From: Palleronia abyssalis
GTDB taxonomy: Bacteria; Pseudomonadota; Alphaproteobacteria; Rhodobacterales; Rhodobacteraceae
Length of the DNA stretch: 64,000 nt
Assembly (NCBI RefSeq): GCF_900302445.1
Contig: NZ_ONZF01000004.1
Span: forward strand, 292,212-356,211
Direction: 5' to 3'
In this document: piece after piece, positions 53,228 to 63,293 of the stretch
Layout: each line of letters starts with the position of its first letter
How positions within the stretch are numbered: the first letter of the stretch is position 1
Notes under the pieces: generated by a model
Databases searched by the model: none
Told to the model about the DNA's origin: nothing
The model's input: the letters and a program-made list of their open reading frames with translations, nothing else
Translations under genes and position numbers: made by a program

Positions 53228-56200
53228 ATGACCGACAAAACATATTCCAGAAATATACTCATTGATACTCCCTCACAAATCGACGCATTCCAAGGCAAGG
53301 GCCATGAGCGAACGGCCAAGAGTCTTGCTGTCGCTATATCTCAGTTCGAAAACTCCGATCGCTCTATCGGTCTTGATGGACCTTGGGGCAGTGGGAAATC
53401 AAGTATCGTTGAGATCGCGACGAGGGAGCTAAATGAGCTTTCAAAAAACGGAGGTAAGAAATTTGCCTTCTTCACTTTTGATATCTGGAAATCTCAGGGA
53501 ACAGCATTTCGTCGCGCATTCCTTGAGCACTTCGTTTCTTGGTCAATACAGAATTTTCCTCGCAAAAAAGTCGAACTGCAGAAAATAGAAGAAAAAATAC
53601 GTGGCAAGACACGACATGTAACCACGAACAACAACACAACATTGGATTGGTACGGTGTATTGGTTCTACTCACGCTACCTTTTCTACCCATCTTCTATTT
53701 TTGGGCAAAAAAGGAGTATGACCTTTCGACCAAGCCGACGGAGACGGCCCCTACGCCCTCAGATGCAAGTGCTGTCGGAGCTGCTGGAGATGTAATTTCG
53801 GCAAGCGAACCATTCTTAAACTCTGCCCCCATGTGGGTCCTATATATCTTTCTCTTGGTTACTCTGGGAAAGGCTGGTTGGGTGTACTTTTCCCATGAAA
53901 AGTCAAAGAAGGTCACATTTTGGGAGGCCTTGTCGCGGACTTTGTTGATCACCGCGAAGCAATACGAAAAACAGCAAAGCACACAACATATTAGGGAGGT
54001 AGATCCAAATGATTTTGAGTTTCAGGCTACGCTATCTGAAATCATATCAACAGTGCAAAGCCCAAAAACGAGAGTTGTCTTAGTTCTGGACAACATTGAC
54101 CGCTTACCTCCTGACCAAATTGACGATCATTGGTCCGCAATTCGATCAATTTTTTCGAGGAATCTCGCTGGCGGCAAGCACACAGAAGATGATTCGATCA
54201 CCGCAATTGTTCCATATGATAGGTCTCACATCCAAGGTGCAATTATTGGAACAGGTGACGGCCAAGACATTTCCCCAACAGAGGGTGCGTTAGCCAAACG
54301 GGAGCTGTTCTCAAAAACATTCGATGAAATATTGTTTGTTGCTCCCCCAGTCATGTCAAATTCCCGAGAGTTCTTTGACGCCCTAATATCTGAAGCACTG
54401 CCCAACTTTCAGAACCGCGAAGAGCTTTTTAGGGTCTATCTAATATTCTCAACGTATATGAAACCACCGAATGGTCACTTTACGCCTCGACAGATTATTT
54501 CGTTCATCAATGATTTGACCAATCTCTTCTGTATACACGAAGGGAAGCACCCTCTGAGCACCGTCGCGGTTTATACCTGCCATAGGGAACGCATATCAGA
54601 CAACCCATTCATCTTGACTAACGATTCAATTATCGATGCAAAACTTCGGCGGCTTGCTCCAGACCCCGAAATCGAACAAAATTTGGCCGCGCTTTTGTAC
54701 AACGTTGATAGCCAATTTGCGTTGGAAATTCTTCTTGATGAGCGTATTTCGACTGCTGCTACGCAAGATAATTCCAAAGATCTAGTTGAACTGTCCCAGT
54801 CCCATGGCTTTGATTTGAGGGTGGACGAAGTCATCCGATCTCACGCCAAAGACTGGATCGGCGCAGGTGAGTTTGGAAACGCTATCATCAACTTTGGGAA
54901 TTTGCTACCTGCATATCCAGGAACAGCCAAACACCAAGTTGTAGATAGCCTGATTTACTTCTTCAAAGAAATTCCCGAACTAAGCCCTGACAAGGATGAT
55001 TATTTCCCTTATTTCAGCTTGCTCGACTTCTGTCCAACAAATAGGGTTTCAGACCTTTCAAAGGAAGTGATTTCAAAGGTTCTAAACACGGCCATTGCGG
55101 ATGGCAAAGGTGAGATAAGCTACAGTGCAGGACGTTCGATAATTGATTTTATCGACACCTTGCAGAGTCACTTGTCTGACAAGCTGACGACAGATGAATT
55201 CCGCAGCCTATTGAAAGAATTCAAACTTCCATCTGATCCCGATTTTATGCTTGGTGTTGCGAATAGGGTCAGTGAGTGCGAAATCTCTCTTTCCGACTTT
55301 GGTAAAGTCGCATTTACTCTCAAAGAAGACGACACCAAGTTGGAAGACTTTGCGCGTGATGACTACAACCTCTCCGAGGCAGCGTTTGGGGAGTTACTGA
55401 GCGCAAAAGTGGTGACGTCACAAAAATGGGTTGAGACTGCGAACAGCATTATTGAGTTGCTAAAGGATCCTAAAAATGTCAGCACAAAGATTTTCGACGG
55501 CCTACTTGGTACACTTGCCAAAATTTGGACCAATCTTGGACAAATAAAACGTAAAGATATAAACTTGGGCAGCCTCTCAGAAAGTGCAGTGTTCTACGCT
55601 GGCCTGAAGGTTGTTTACGAGCATGAGCTAGAAGCTACAGGTTTAGGTCACGCGGTATTCCTCGTGAAACACCCAAGGCTCAGCGAGGATTTACCCTCGA
55701 CCGAAGAAGAAACCAAGGGAACTTTCACTTCAGAAATGAAAGCTGCGAAACAATGGTTTGCAGATGTCTATGGGGGCGAAACCGCGTTGGAGCAAACTCA
55801 GGTCGATCGGATATTAGAAAACGCCAGATCGACTCGCAGTGTGGGATCGTGGGTTGATGCTGGACGCAAAGGCGGAGATGCTCTCATCGAATGCGTTGTG
55901 CGAACCGCGTTTGGCAGTCAGGACCTCCCTCGCTTTGCCCTAACAACTTTCTTAAATAATTTTGATTACTCTCAAGGGCTTGTAGGCGATCAGTTCGTTG
56001 AAGTATTGCAGAAGTATGACTCATACATTGATCAAGACTCCGTCAATGAACTTAAGCTGTCTGAAATTCCAATCGGGGTACTCTCCGATACTAAGAACAT
56101 TTCAGGTGGCGGTTGGCGGCGCGTTCACAAGAAAGTTGAAGGCACCCTGCTTCAAACAGAGCACAAACTCTGGGCAGAGAAGCTTGAAAATGCGGACCAT

Positions 56201-56818
56201 GACGTTTGCCTTGTTGCCGAAATGGCTCGTTCCCATGAGTTGAAGCTGGATAATGCTGATTTTAGATTAGCATTTATGAACATGGTTCTGAAAGTCCTTA
56301 AGGGCGACATTACAGAATTTTCCAATGAGATTAACTTTGATGCCGTGTTTGAGGCGATCCCTGAGAGCTTCCACAACGATATTTTCCGCCAGTGCCGTGA
56401 GAAAGTATCTGAGGTCTCTCACGAAGGTCTGAGGCTGTCAGAGACGCTATTTCCAAATGTACTAAAAAGCATAGTTTCGTCGGGTGAAAAGATCAGTGCC
56501 AGCGAGAAGGACAATGTCACAAGACATTTACTATGTACCGCTTTGGAATCTGGGAACGTGAACGTATTGAATATCTTCCTTAGTCTTGGCCGACGGAAGG
56601 TTGGAGATTTTATCAACAAGTCCCATCAATCGACGAAAGACAAAGTTGATGGAGCATTGGCCGCTTATGCAAATGACTGCGATGATCGAGCATACTTTCA
56701 GCAGGTTAGTTACCTAGTCAAAGGCAAAAAGAAAACCAGCTCCCTTTGGGGAATTTGGTTTCCGCATTTGGTAACGAGTGGCAAAGATGAGGAAGAAGAG
56801 GCTGAGGATCAGCGATAA
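53228..56818 (+). CDS. KAP-family P-loop NTPase
   Basis: A 1196-aa membrane-associated NTPase. Walker A is GPWGSGKSS (residues 51-59) and Walker B is VVLVLDNIDRLP (283-294). Two membrane helices (about 141-160 and 202-222) are inserted between them, the hallmark of the KAP family. ITAIVPYDRSHI and a sensor-like region follow, then about 750 residues of unrecognised helical sequence. The gene is much richer in A and T than its surroundings, in keeping with horizontal transfer. KAP NTPases occur in phage-defence loci, and this one lies in the likely cargo zone of a Tn7-like element. ATG 53228 is chosen over TTG 53219; neither has a strong ribosome site. Confidence 0.88.
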   Translation: MTDKTYSRNILIDTPSQIDAFQGKGHERTAKSLAVAISQFENSDRSIGLDGPWGSGKSSIVEIATRELNELSKNGGKKFAFFTFDIWKSQGTAFRRAFLEHFVSWSIQNFPRKKVELQKIEEKIRGKTRHVTTNNNTTLDWYGVLVLLTLPFLPIFYFWAKKEYDLSTKPTETAPTPSDASAVGAAGDVISASEPFLNSAPMWVLYIFLLVTLGKAGWVYFSHEKSKKVTFWEALSRTLLITAKQYEKQQSTQHIREVDPNDFEFQATLSEIISTVQSPKTRVVLVLDNIDRLPPDQIDDHWSAIRSIFSRNLAGGKHTEDDSITAIVPYDRSHIQGAIIGTGDGQDISPTEGALAKRELFSKTFDEILFVAPPVMSNSREFFDALISEALPNFQNREELFRVYLIFSTYMKPPNGHFTPRQIISFINDLTNLFCIHEGKHPLSTVAVYTCHRERISDNPFILTNDSIIDAKLRRLAPDPEIEQNLAALLYNVDSQFALEILLDERISTAATQDNSKDLVELSQSHGFDLRVDEVIRSHAKDWIGAGEFGNAIINFGNLLPAYPGTAKHQVVDSLIYFFKEIPELSPDKDDYFPYFSLLDFCPTNRVSDLSKEVISKVLNTAIADGKGEISYSAGRSIIDFIDTLQSHLSDKLTTDEFRSLLKEFKLPSDPDFMLGVANRVSECEISLSDFGKVAFTLKEDDTKLEDFARDDYNLSEAAFGELLSAKVVTSQKWVETANSIIELLKDPKNVSTKIFDGLLGTLAKIWTNLGQIKRKDINLGSLSESAVFYAGLKVVYEHELEATGLGHAVFLVKHPRLSEDLPSTEEETKGTFTSEMKAAKQWFADVYGGETALEQTQVDRILENARSTRSVGSWVDAGRKGGDALIECVVRTAFGSQDLPRFALTTFLNNFDYSQGLVGDQFVEVLQKYDSYIDQDSVNELKLSEIPIGVLSDTKNISGGGWRRVHKKVEGTLLQTEHKLWAEKLENADHDVCLVAEMARSHELKLDNADFRLAFMNMVLKVLKGDITEFSNEINFDAVFEAIPESFHNDIFRQCREKVSEVSHEGLRLSETLFPNVLKSIVSSGEKISASEKDNVTRHLLCTALESGNVNVLNIFLSLGRRKVGDFINKSHQSTKDKVDGALAAYANDCDDRAYFQQVSYLVKGKKKTSSLWGIWFPHLVTSGKDEEEEAEDQR

Positions 56819-57110
56819 GCTCTTACGAAAAAGACAATCGGTAAATTCTTAGAACAAAGCTCATTGAGCGTGCGCGAGGCATATTAGCTTGGGGCAGTTG
56901 ATCTGATTGTTCAATCTAAGAGAGAACCCTTCGGTGGTGGCCTAACTCAGTCTCGCCGACATCGAAGCAACGTTGGTAGTACGAGGCCAGCTAGATTTTC
57001 ATCAATGACCGCTTTAGGGCTTTCTATAGTCTGCGACACATCTGCAGCGAACTTCCGCTTTCCGCCCTCCTGTGGAAAAGCGCCCTTTGGCGAACCCAAA
57101 AATCGGCGGC
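56819..57110. other. Interval after the KAP gene
   Basis: No gene, repeat or RNA was recognised. Composition changes from AT-rich back toward high GC across this stretch. Confidence 0.4.
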
Positions 57111-57450
57111 CGGCAAATGCACGCGCACCTTCCGTGTTAGGCTTTGTGCGGTGCGGGAATGATCTTCGCCAGTTTCGTGAGGTTCTGGCCGTTGCCGCGA
57201 GGAGGAATTCATCTTTCGCGCCGCATGGTCCACTTAGTCGCAGCCTTCCGAGACCGGGGATGCGCTTGAGATGCGCGAACAGCATCTCGACCTTCTTCTC
57301 AAGCTTCACGGAGACGTCGTATTACTCGGTCTTGGCGATGTCGCCGGCGTCTTCGTGTTCCTCGCGGGTGATGGCCAGGGCCTTTTGCTTGCCGCGGTGG
57401 AGCAAGTTCCGCGCGGATAGATCGCCGCGAAACGCTTGCGCTCGTCGACG
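57111..57450 (-). pseudogene. IS1182-family transposase, 3' remnant
   Basis: The minus strand encodes ARNLLHRGKQKALAITREEH, then after a stop EKKVEMLFAHLKRIPGLGRL and RLSGPCGAKDEFLLAATA. This is the conserved C-terminus of IS1182 transposases (KKVEMLFAHLKRILGLxRLRLRGPCGAKDEFLLAATAQNLRKLA). A lost base after AATA shifts the frame away from the expected QNLxKLAK. The 5' part is absent. Confidence 0.8.
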
Positions 57451-57870
57451 GCCACGGTATCCGCACCCTGCCCCGCCGCGAGGGCTATGCAGAGGCGGCG
57501 CTGCCGCGCCGCCTTTCATGGCCTTGAGCGGCAGATCGGATAGCGCATCAGCGCCCAACGCCGTCAGGTTCGCCTCGTTCTGCGCCGTCCCGGCAATGGG
57601 CTACCCTTCATCACGACCGATTCTATATCTTGAACCGGACACCGAGCGCAACGCAAGATACACATTCAAGGCGTCCACCGCGCGGTCTTAGCTCCGATTC
57701 CAAAGGAACTTTAGCGGAATCTACACAAACCTGTGAATCTGGCGAAAGTTGCCTCGGCCGCCTCAATTAATCCATGTAAAAACAGTTAGTTATATCGCCT
57801 CGAATTCTCCCCGGACCAAGGTCTGCGCGAAACCCGAGATAAGATCGCTCGAACTCCGAAGATAGACAAC

Positions 57871-57898
57871 AAAAAAAGGCCCGCCGAAGCGGGCCTTA
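57871..57898 (-). terminator. Intrinsic terminator of the tnsA-tniABQ operon
   Basis: Read on the minus strand: AAGGCCCGC-TTCG-GCGGGCCTT followed by a T run (seven consecutive T, two of them in the stem). A 9-bp perfect stem with a UUCG tetraloop and T tract 20 bases after the tniQ stop is a textbook rho-independent terminator. Confidence 0.93.
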
Positions 57899-57917
57899 CT
57901 CTTAAAACAGTTCTTGG

Positions 57918-59387
57918 TCAGGTTTCTGTGTTCTTTGCCGCGATGTGGTCCGTATTGATCAGGATCGCTCCGATGCCGGGCGCGCCGGCTCGACGGGTCG
58001 CTGGCATTTCTCCGGAAAGAACTTTTTTGAAAACCTCCTCGAAGGGCCCCGCCCCGTGCTGGCAGGCATGGGCCATCGGACGAAGCATGGCGTGGCTCGC
58101 AGGGTCGGCGATCGCGAAGGTACCGAGGGTGGCGAGAAGCGTATCGAGATGATCCCGTGCGACCACAACGTTCCGCACGGATCCCCTGCCCGTCCTTGGA
58201 ACCAGTGGCTCGACGATCCCGCATCGGTAAAGTGCTTCGACCTGCCCCTTGCTCGCGCCGAGGTAAGAGGGCACGTCCGAGAGCGAAACGGCGGAGTGGA
58301 AGGATTCGATCAGCGGCACGACATGATCCGCCGCGAACACCATGTTGCCACTCTCGACTTCCGTTGCATCAGCCGGGATCTCGCCAAGCTTCTTAAGCAG
58401 GCGCTCCATACGTTTCCGGGTCGTTCCGATCTCCTTTGCAAGGCTCTGAAGCGTATGGAACCGCCGCTCGGTGATCTCCACTCCGAGCACAGTGGTCGCA
58501 GGCTCGACAGCAGAATTCTTCACGATGTGCTCGCGCAGGATATCCCGGATCGGCCCGGGGTCGATCGCATTGGACCGGCGGTCCAGCCAGTCGTAGAGTT
58601 GCCCGTAGTATGCCAAGGGACCCGCCTGAACAGCCTTCGCGGGAGAGGCACGGCGGACCGCATCGAGTGCCTCATCGATCGCCCCCTTCCCCTCCCGGTA
58701 TATGGAAAAGCCAGTTTCGGTTACGGCCTCGGCTGCCTGCGCCAGCAGGTTCCGCGGAACAACCTTGTGTCCGTGCGCCATGACGGCGCCAAGCATGTGC
58801 GAGGCCATCAGGACCTGCTCGAGAGTTTGCCCCGCAAGCCAGGCCGAATCGTTGGCGGTGTACCCCTCAAGTCTTCGACGCAGCCAATCCAAATACTGGG
58901 GCGTCTCCGTTCGGGTTCTAACGGGCGTCGCCAGTGCGTCCCCGGCCATGGAGAGGCGGAGATTGATCGCCTGGCTTTCCCGGGAAGACGCGAGATGGAC
59001 ACCGTGCCGGTCGCACCGGTGGACGAGGCTGAAGCCCCAGATCAGCCGGAAGCGCCGATCTTCGACGGGCCCGTCTTCGGCGAGGCAGAGGGGGCAGTAG
59101 CGGGCCGCCCGCGGGGAAAGGAAGGAACGGGTGATATCCTCGCCACGGAAGGTACCGATCCGGGGGGACACTCGGATGGCCAAGCGATGTATCATATCCG
59201 CCGGATGCCCGGTTGCCTCCGCGAACGCCGATGCGGCATCGGGATGCCCCGCCATGAACGGATCCCGCGCGATGCCGATATCCTTGAGCACTCGTTCCAT
59301 CCCGCGCCCGGTATGAAAGAGCGACATCCGGTCAGCATACGAGAGGAGAGTCTCCTCAGGATCGAGGGGAAGGACCGGCTGGAGCAT
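57918..59387 (-). CDS. tniQ: TniQ/TnsD-family target-selection protein
   Basis: A 489-aa TniQ-family protein. The N-terminal domain begins MLQPVLPLDPEETLLSYADRMS. A zinc-finger-like set of Cys and His is seen as ARYCPLCLAEDG followed by WGFSLVHRCDRHGVHL. The C-terminal half contains HTH-like helices that probably contact DNA. TniQ proteins direct Tn7/Tn5053-like transposition to chosen sites. The start at 59387 is used because the family sequence begins there, two bases after the tniB stop. It is the last gene of the operon. Confidence 0.9.
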   Translation of the reverse strand: MLQPVLPLDPEETLLSYADRMSLFHTGRGMERVLKDIGIARDPFMAGHPDAASAFAEATGHPADMIHRLAIRVSPRIGTFRGEDITRSFLSPRAARYCPLCLAEDGPVEDRRFRLIWGFSLVHRCDRHGVHLASSRESQAINLRLSMAGDALATPVRTRTETPQYLDWLRRRLEGYTANDSAWLAGQTLEQVLMASHMLGAVMAHGHKVVPRNLLAQAAEAVTETGFSIYREGKGAIDEALDAVRRASPAKAVQAGPLAYYGQLYDWLDRRSNAIDPGPIRDILREHIVKNSAVEPATTVLGVEITERRFHTLQSLAKEIGTTRKRMERLLKKLGEIPADATEVESGNMVFAADHVVPLIESFHSAVSLSDVPSYLGASKGQVEALYRCGIVEPLVPRTGRGSVRNVVVARDHLDTLLATLGTFAIADPASHAMLRPMAHACQHGAGPFEEVFKKVLSGEMPATRRAGAPGIGAILINTDHIAAKNTET

Positions 59388-59389
59388 GG

Positions 59390-60370
59390 TCACATCCCCC
59401 ACCCTATCGCTTCGAGTTCGACCCGTACGGTTTCCCATGGTGCGTCGTGGAATGGCGTCTGGCCGACGCCTGTATTCGACTTGCGGAACACACGGTCCGC
59501 GGCAGCGAGAGACAGCGCATCACGGCCACGCGTGGTCGCCTCCCTAAGGATTTCCTTGGCGAGATTGACGCACCGCCCGACCTGCCCCCGGTGAGCGAAC
59601 AGGATACGCTCAGGGAACGCGTCATCTGCGGGAATATGGATTCCTAGGACACCGGCGCATTGCCGGAGATTGGTCGCGAACAGGGCTGCGTTTCGCGTGT
59701 CAGGGAGGACCGCAGAAAGTTTCAGCTCCTGAAAGCGTCGATAGGTTTCTCCCGAGGGTTCGGCGAGGATCTCGTCCCGAAGGCTGGGAACACCAGCGAC
59801 AATGAGAGCGACGCCGCCCGCGGACTGCAAAATGTGCTTCAGGGACTGGATCGCTCCCTGCTTATCGCGCCCGGCCCCGGTACGGAACATGTGGTGGCAT
59901 TCGTCGATGACAACGGTGGTGATCCCTACCTTGCCGAGCCGATGCACGACCATCTCCCAAGCATCGGAAGATCGCAGACGGGAGTCGATCTTCTTGTATC
60001 CCGTCCTCGCGAGGATGAGCTCCGCCAGCTTCTTGACGGTGGCCTCGGGCGGAACCGTGATGAAGAGCGTATTTCCCGTCATGTCCTGGCCGAACTCCCT
60101 AAGGACGGGACTGGCACGCAGGGTACGCATCAGCAGGGCGGTCTTACCGTCTCCCGATCGACCGAGGACCATCAATCCGCGCGTCTCCCCGGTGAGCGTA
60201 TCGACCCGTGGTTGTGCGGTCATCGCCCCGTCGTCCCCTACCGCATAGAGATCGAAAAGGTGGTCTTCGAGCAGCTCATCATGACCGAAGCGCCAGTAGC
60301 GCACGTCGAGCCAATCCAGCTTCTCCGACAAAGTCTTGGGCGTCGACCCGAACGAAGTCATTGCAGTCAT
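59390..60370 (-). CDS. tniB: Transposition AAA+ ATPase TniB/TnsC
   Basis: A 326-aa AAA+ regulator that links target choice to the transposase. Walker A is GRSGDGKTAL (about residues 70-79), Walker B is TVVIDECHHMF, and the sensor region is GVALIVAGVPS. It starts inside the end of tniA (ATGA overlap). An internal 90-bp part is also found, almost unchanged, at 51691-51780. Confidence 0.94.
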   Translation of the reverse strand: MTAMTSFGSTPKTLSEKLDWLDVRYWRFGHDELLEDHLFDLYAVGDDGAMTAQPRVDTLTGETRGLMVLGRSGDGKTALLMRTLRASPVLREFGQDMTGNTLFITVPPEATVKKLAELILARTGYKKIDSRLRSSDAWEMVVHRLGKVGITTVVIDECHHMFRTGAGRDKQGAIQSLKHILQSAGGVALIVAGVPSLRDEILAEPSGETYRRFQELKLSAVLPDTRNAALFATNLRQCAGVLGIHIPADDAFPERILFAHRGQVGRCVNLAKEILREATTRGRDALSLAAADRVFRKSNTGVGQTPFHDAPWETVRVELEAIGWGM

Positions 60371-62553
60371 TCCATCGATCCTTGGTCAGTGTCGTCGGCG
60401 GCGTCCGGACCAGAATGGGAGTCTGGCGATCGCGAGCCTTGGGCCTCTGAAGCGTCCGTGCCTTCATCCAGATCATCGAAGAGGTCGCGGTAGGGACCTG
60501 CGGCGTGCCGTCTTTCGGCCGTGTCGGTAAACCGGCTGAACCGCGCGACATCCCGGTCCAGGTCATCAGCCGTACGGGGCAGTGAAATGAGACCGGTAAG
60601 CCGCTTCAGTCGATAGGACTCCGCGCTCGCATCCAGGATGAAGTCGCGGCGAGCCCGCCTCTCCTCGTCGCTCCCCTCGGCCCGTTCCGCAAGCCAAGCG
60701 CGAAGTTCGGCGTCGGTCTTGCCGAGCCAGGCTGGATCGCAGGCCGGTACCGTGAACCAGGGACCGTTGTCGGCGCGTACGCTGATCGCACCGATATCTC
60801 CGCCCCAGCGAAGGATCTCGAACTCCTCCTGATGCTGCTTGAGTACCATGTCCATGAGAGCATCGGACTGGTAGTCGAGGTAGTGGGTCCGAAGGCCCTT
60901 GCGACTGGCTTTGCGGCGTGATCGCGCGCCGAAAGCCTCGCGCATCTCCGCACTGGTTAGGGACCGCGGAGTGCATTCCTTGCGAGCCTTCTTCCAAGCC
61001 TGGGCCGGCGACATGCCGAGAGCCGCGTGCGGCTTCGTGTGATAAGCATCCACCGTCCATCGCACGAGCCATCCGAGGAAGGCCTCGAGCGTCAGCGTCG
61101 CACGTCCTTGGGCGTCGTTCTCCCCCCGCTCAACCACGTTGCTGAACGCCCGCCCTGAGAAGCGCAGGAGCAGATCCGTATGGATGGTCCGGAAGAGCCG
61201 CTCAATGAAAGGTTTGAGCCAGGGCTTCCCGGCCGGTGCACCGATATTGGTGATGCCGAGGCTCGCCAGGATATCGTACGCCTCATCCGTGATGTACTTC
61301 GACCCACGGTCGAGGACGATCGCTTCGGGAGCACCGGACATCGGCCAATCGAAACGGGCACCGGCCGCGTCCGCGATCGGCGACTTGTCCATGTAGATCA
61401 TTTCGATCGTTTGCGCGAGCGGGCTTTCGGCTCCTACGGGAACGATCTGCAAGGCCAGCAAACACCGGGTGTAGACGTCGATGGCGGCCGATATCGTTGC
61501 TCGTGCGGAGGAGCCATCAAGGCCAATGATCCGCTGAATTGACAGCGGGAGATGATCGAAGAGCCCAGTAGCTTGCATGAGCACGAACAGATCTATCGTG
61601 TACTCATCCACTTCGACGCGTTCGAGCGCACGATGCGCCACCGTCCCAAGGCCAAGGCCGTGCATGTCATTGTAGGCCTTGTCCCAACCAAGACGTCGCA
61701 GGGCGTGATCCACCGGCGCGAGAGCGTGGACCTTACCGGCGATGTAATCGTAGCCCGGCCGCCGCAGTTTTCCCTCGGGAACCGCCTTGCGCTCGCGGTG
61801 CTCGTTCTCTGCATCAATTTCGGCCTGAACGCACTCGACGAAGAACTTTACCGTCGGGCGTTCGAGATCCCAAAGTCTATTGAGGGCGCGATCGATGAGA
61901 CGGTCAATGGTCTCGTCGTAACGAGCATGACCTCCACAGTTGCGGTAACTGTCAAAGAGGGCATCATCACCACGGGCCTTCCACTGCCGATACCACTTCC
62001 ACATGGTGTGGCCCGACTTGAACCCTTTCTCGAAGTTGCTGGCCTTCTCCAACTGCGGATCAGGCGGGATCTTCGCGCCGCCACGCTTCGCGTTCCGCAT
62101 GGACCGGGCCGCAAGATATTCTCTGTGGCGCTGGGTGCCAGCGGCGACGATGGCAACGATCTTGTTGCAGAAATCATCCCGCACGGGTCGCAGCTCTCCT
62201 CGATCGATCATCTCGTCGATTGCGAGTACGAAACTTTTCTTCAGGCGCTGTCGGGCGATCTCGTCGGCATTCCGCTCGCTGCGTCGAACGGACTTCGGGT
62301 CTCTAGGAGCCGCTAGCGGCCTCCTCAAGACATGGAGCGTGCCGAGCTTATTCTCGGTGGCAATAGCCTCATAGGAGATGATCCCGGCATCGCTTGCATG
62401 GCATTCGCCGGTCGTGGGATCCGTCCATTCCCCCCAGAAGACGAAGTAACCTTCGGGTCGAAGCTCCAGCACCTTTCCGCTACGGATACCGATCGCGAAC
62501 TCGCAATCCTTCTCAAGGAGCACCTTGGAGCGCGTTTTGAACGGGGCCGCCAT
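60367..62553 (-). CDS. tniA: DDE transposase TniA/TnsB
   Basis: A 728-aa Mu/Tn7-type transposase. Catalytic triad candidates are Asp in EVDEYTIDLF, Asp in IVLDRGSKYITDEAY and Glu in LKPFIERLFRTIH. An N-terminal HTH region (SGHTMWKWYRQWKARGDDALF) binds the element ends, and a C-terminal beta-barrel is followed by an acidic tail that would contact TniB. Its ATG overlaps the tnsA stop by one base (TGATG). Length and motifs suggest it is intact. Confidence 0.95.
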   Translation of the reverse strand: MAAPFKTRSKVLLEKDCEFAIGIRSGKVLELRPEGYFVFWGEWTDPTTGECHASDAGIISYEAIATENKLGTLHVLRRPLAAPRDPKSVRRSERNADEIARQRLKKSFVLAIDEMIDRGELRPVRDDFCNKIVAIVAAGTQRHREYLAARSMRNAKRGGAKIPPDPQLEKASNFEKGFKSGHTMWKWYRQWKARGDDALFDSYRNCGGHARYDETIDRLIDRALNRLWDLERPTVKFFVECVQAEIDAENEHRERKAVPEGKLRRPGYDYIAGKVHALAPVDHALRRLGWDKAYNDMHGLGLGTVAHRALERVEVDEYTIDLFVLMQATGLFDHLPLSIQRIIGLDGSSARATISAAIDVYTRCLLALQIVPVGAESPLAQTIEMIYMDKSPIADAAGARFDWPMSGAPEAIVLDRGSKYITDEAYDILASLGITNIGAPAGKPWLKPFIERLFRTIHTDLLLRFSGRAFSNVVERGENDAQGRATLTLEAFLGWLVRWTVDAYHTKPHAALGMSPAQAWKKARKECTPRSLTSAEMREAFGARSRRKASRKGLRTHYLDYQSDALMDMVLKQHQEEFEILRWGGDIGAISVRADNGPWFTVPACDPAWLGKTDAELRAWLAERAEGSDEERRARRDFILDASAESYRLKRLTGLISLPRTADDLDRDVARFSRFTDTAERRHAAGPYRDLFDDLDEGTDASEAQGSRSPDSHSGPDAADDTDQGSME

Positions 62554-63293
62554 CAGATTCCCTCCCCTCGGGCGATCAGGGAACTCCCCGTGATCCTCCC
62601 GGGTGCGAACAGACGGGCGCGCTCGAACCTAAGCGCCCTCGCCAAGCCGAAGAATCCGGCGCCTCCGAGATCGATCTCGGAGAGGAAATCACTGATCGAC
62701 GTATGGCCATCGAGATCGGCGAGACCGTCGCTGATACGATGGTCGATCTCCGGCTCAGGATCGCGCGCGGCATGGAACAGCTTCGCATTGTGAAGCAGGA
62801 CCGGATCGATGTTCCGCTCGGTGATGGTGGCCACCGCATCGCAGATATTGCCGATGGCTGCTTTCTTGATCTCTGCGAACTTGGCCTGGTACTCGTACGT
62901 CTTGGCAACGCGTTCTGGTTTGACCGAGATGCAAATACGGAAGCCTCCGCTCCGGGTGAAACGGAAATCGAAATGGTGCCGGCTTGAGCGTCCATTCGGC
63001 AGGGTAAAGGGGAGCCCGGCGAGTTGTTCCTCCAGGTCGTGGCAATCCGCGCGGTAGAGAAGACAAAGCGCGACGTTGTGTTCGTTCAGGCTCGCGAAGC
63101 CGAGACGCTGCTGCCTCGGACCACGGTTGAATACCAGTTCCCCCACGAAATGGCCCTTGGATGCCTTGGGAATCGGTCGCTTCGCGCGGCTCGGCAGCGG
63201 AGGGGTCTTGATAGGGCTGGACGTTTCCGTGGAAACGGGTTCGCTCCTTCTGAGCCGGGCTCCTGTGCCGGCATGATAGGTAGAGATGGTCAT
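62553..63293 (-). CDS. tnsA: TnsA-like endonuclease
   Basis: A 246-aa protein with the TnsA restriction-endonuclease fold. Candidate catalytic residues are Glu71 (LNEHNVAL), Glu88/89 (DLEEQL), Asp109 (HHFDFRF) and Lys125 (ISVKPE), in the order expected for Tn7 TnsA. It would cut the 5' strands so that the element moves by cut-and-paste, unlike TnsA-less Tn5053-type elements, which replicate. It is the first gene of the transposition operon, 700 bases from the window edge. Confidence 0.85.
   Translation of the reverse strand: MTISTYHAGTGARLRRSEPVSTETSSPIKTPPLPSRAKRPIPKASKGHFVGELVFNRGPRQQRLGFASLNEHNVALCLLYRADCHDLEEQLAGLPFTLPNGRSSRHHFDFRFTRSGGFRICISVKPERVAKTYEYQAKFAEIKKAAIGNICDAVATITERNIDPVLLHNAKLFHAARDPEPEIDHRISDGLADLDGHTSISDFLSEIDLGGAGFFGLARALRFERARLFAPGRITGSSLIARGEGI

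Larger units (their letters stand above)
57871..63293 (-). mobile_element. Tn7-like transposition module (tnsA-tniA-tniB-tniQ)
   Basis: Four overlapping or tightly spaced genes on one strand end in a strong terminator. In Tn7-type elements tnsA faces the right end and cargo lies between the last tns gene and the left end. By that logic the right end should lie at or beyond 63300, and the left end beyond the KAP gene, possibly near 52500-53200. No confident terminal repeats were found by eye, so the outer limits are open. Confidence 0.75.

Noticed and set aside
56819..57917. Possible CRISPR array or guide RNA next to the Tn7-like genes
   Set aside because: No regularly spaced direct repeats and no cas genes are visible in the window.
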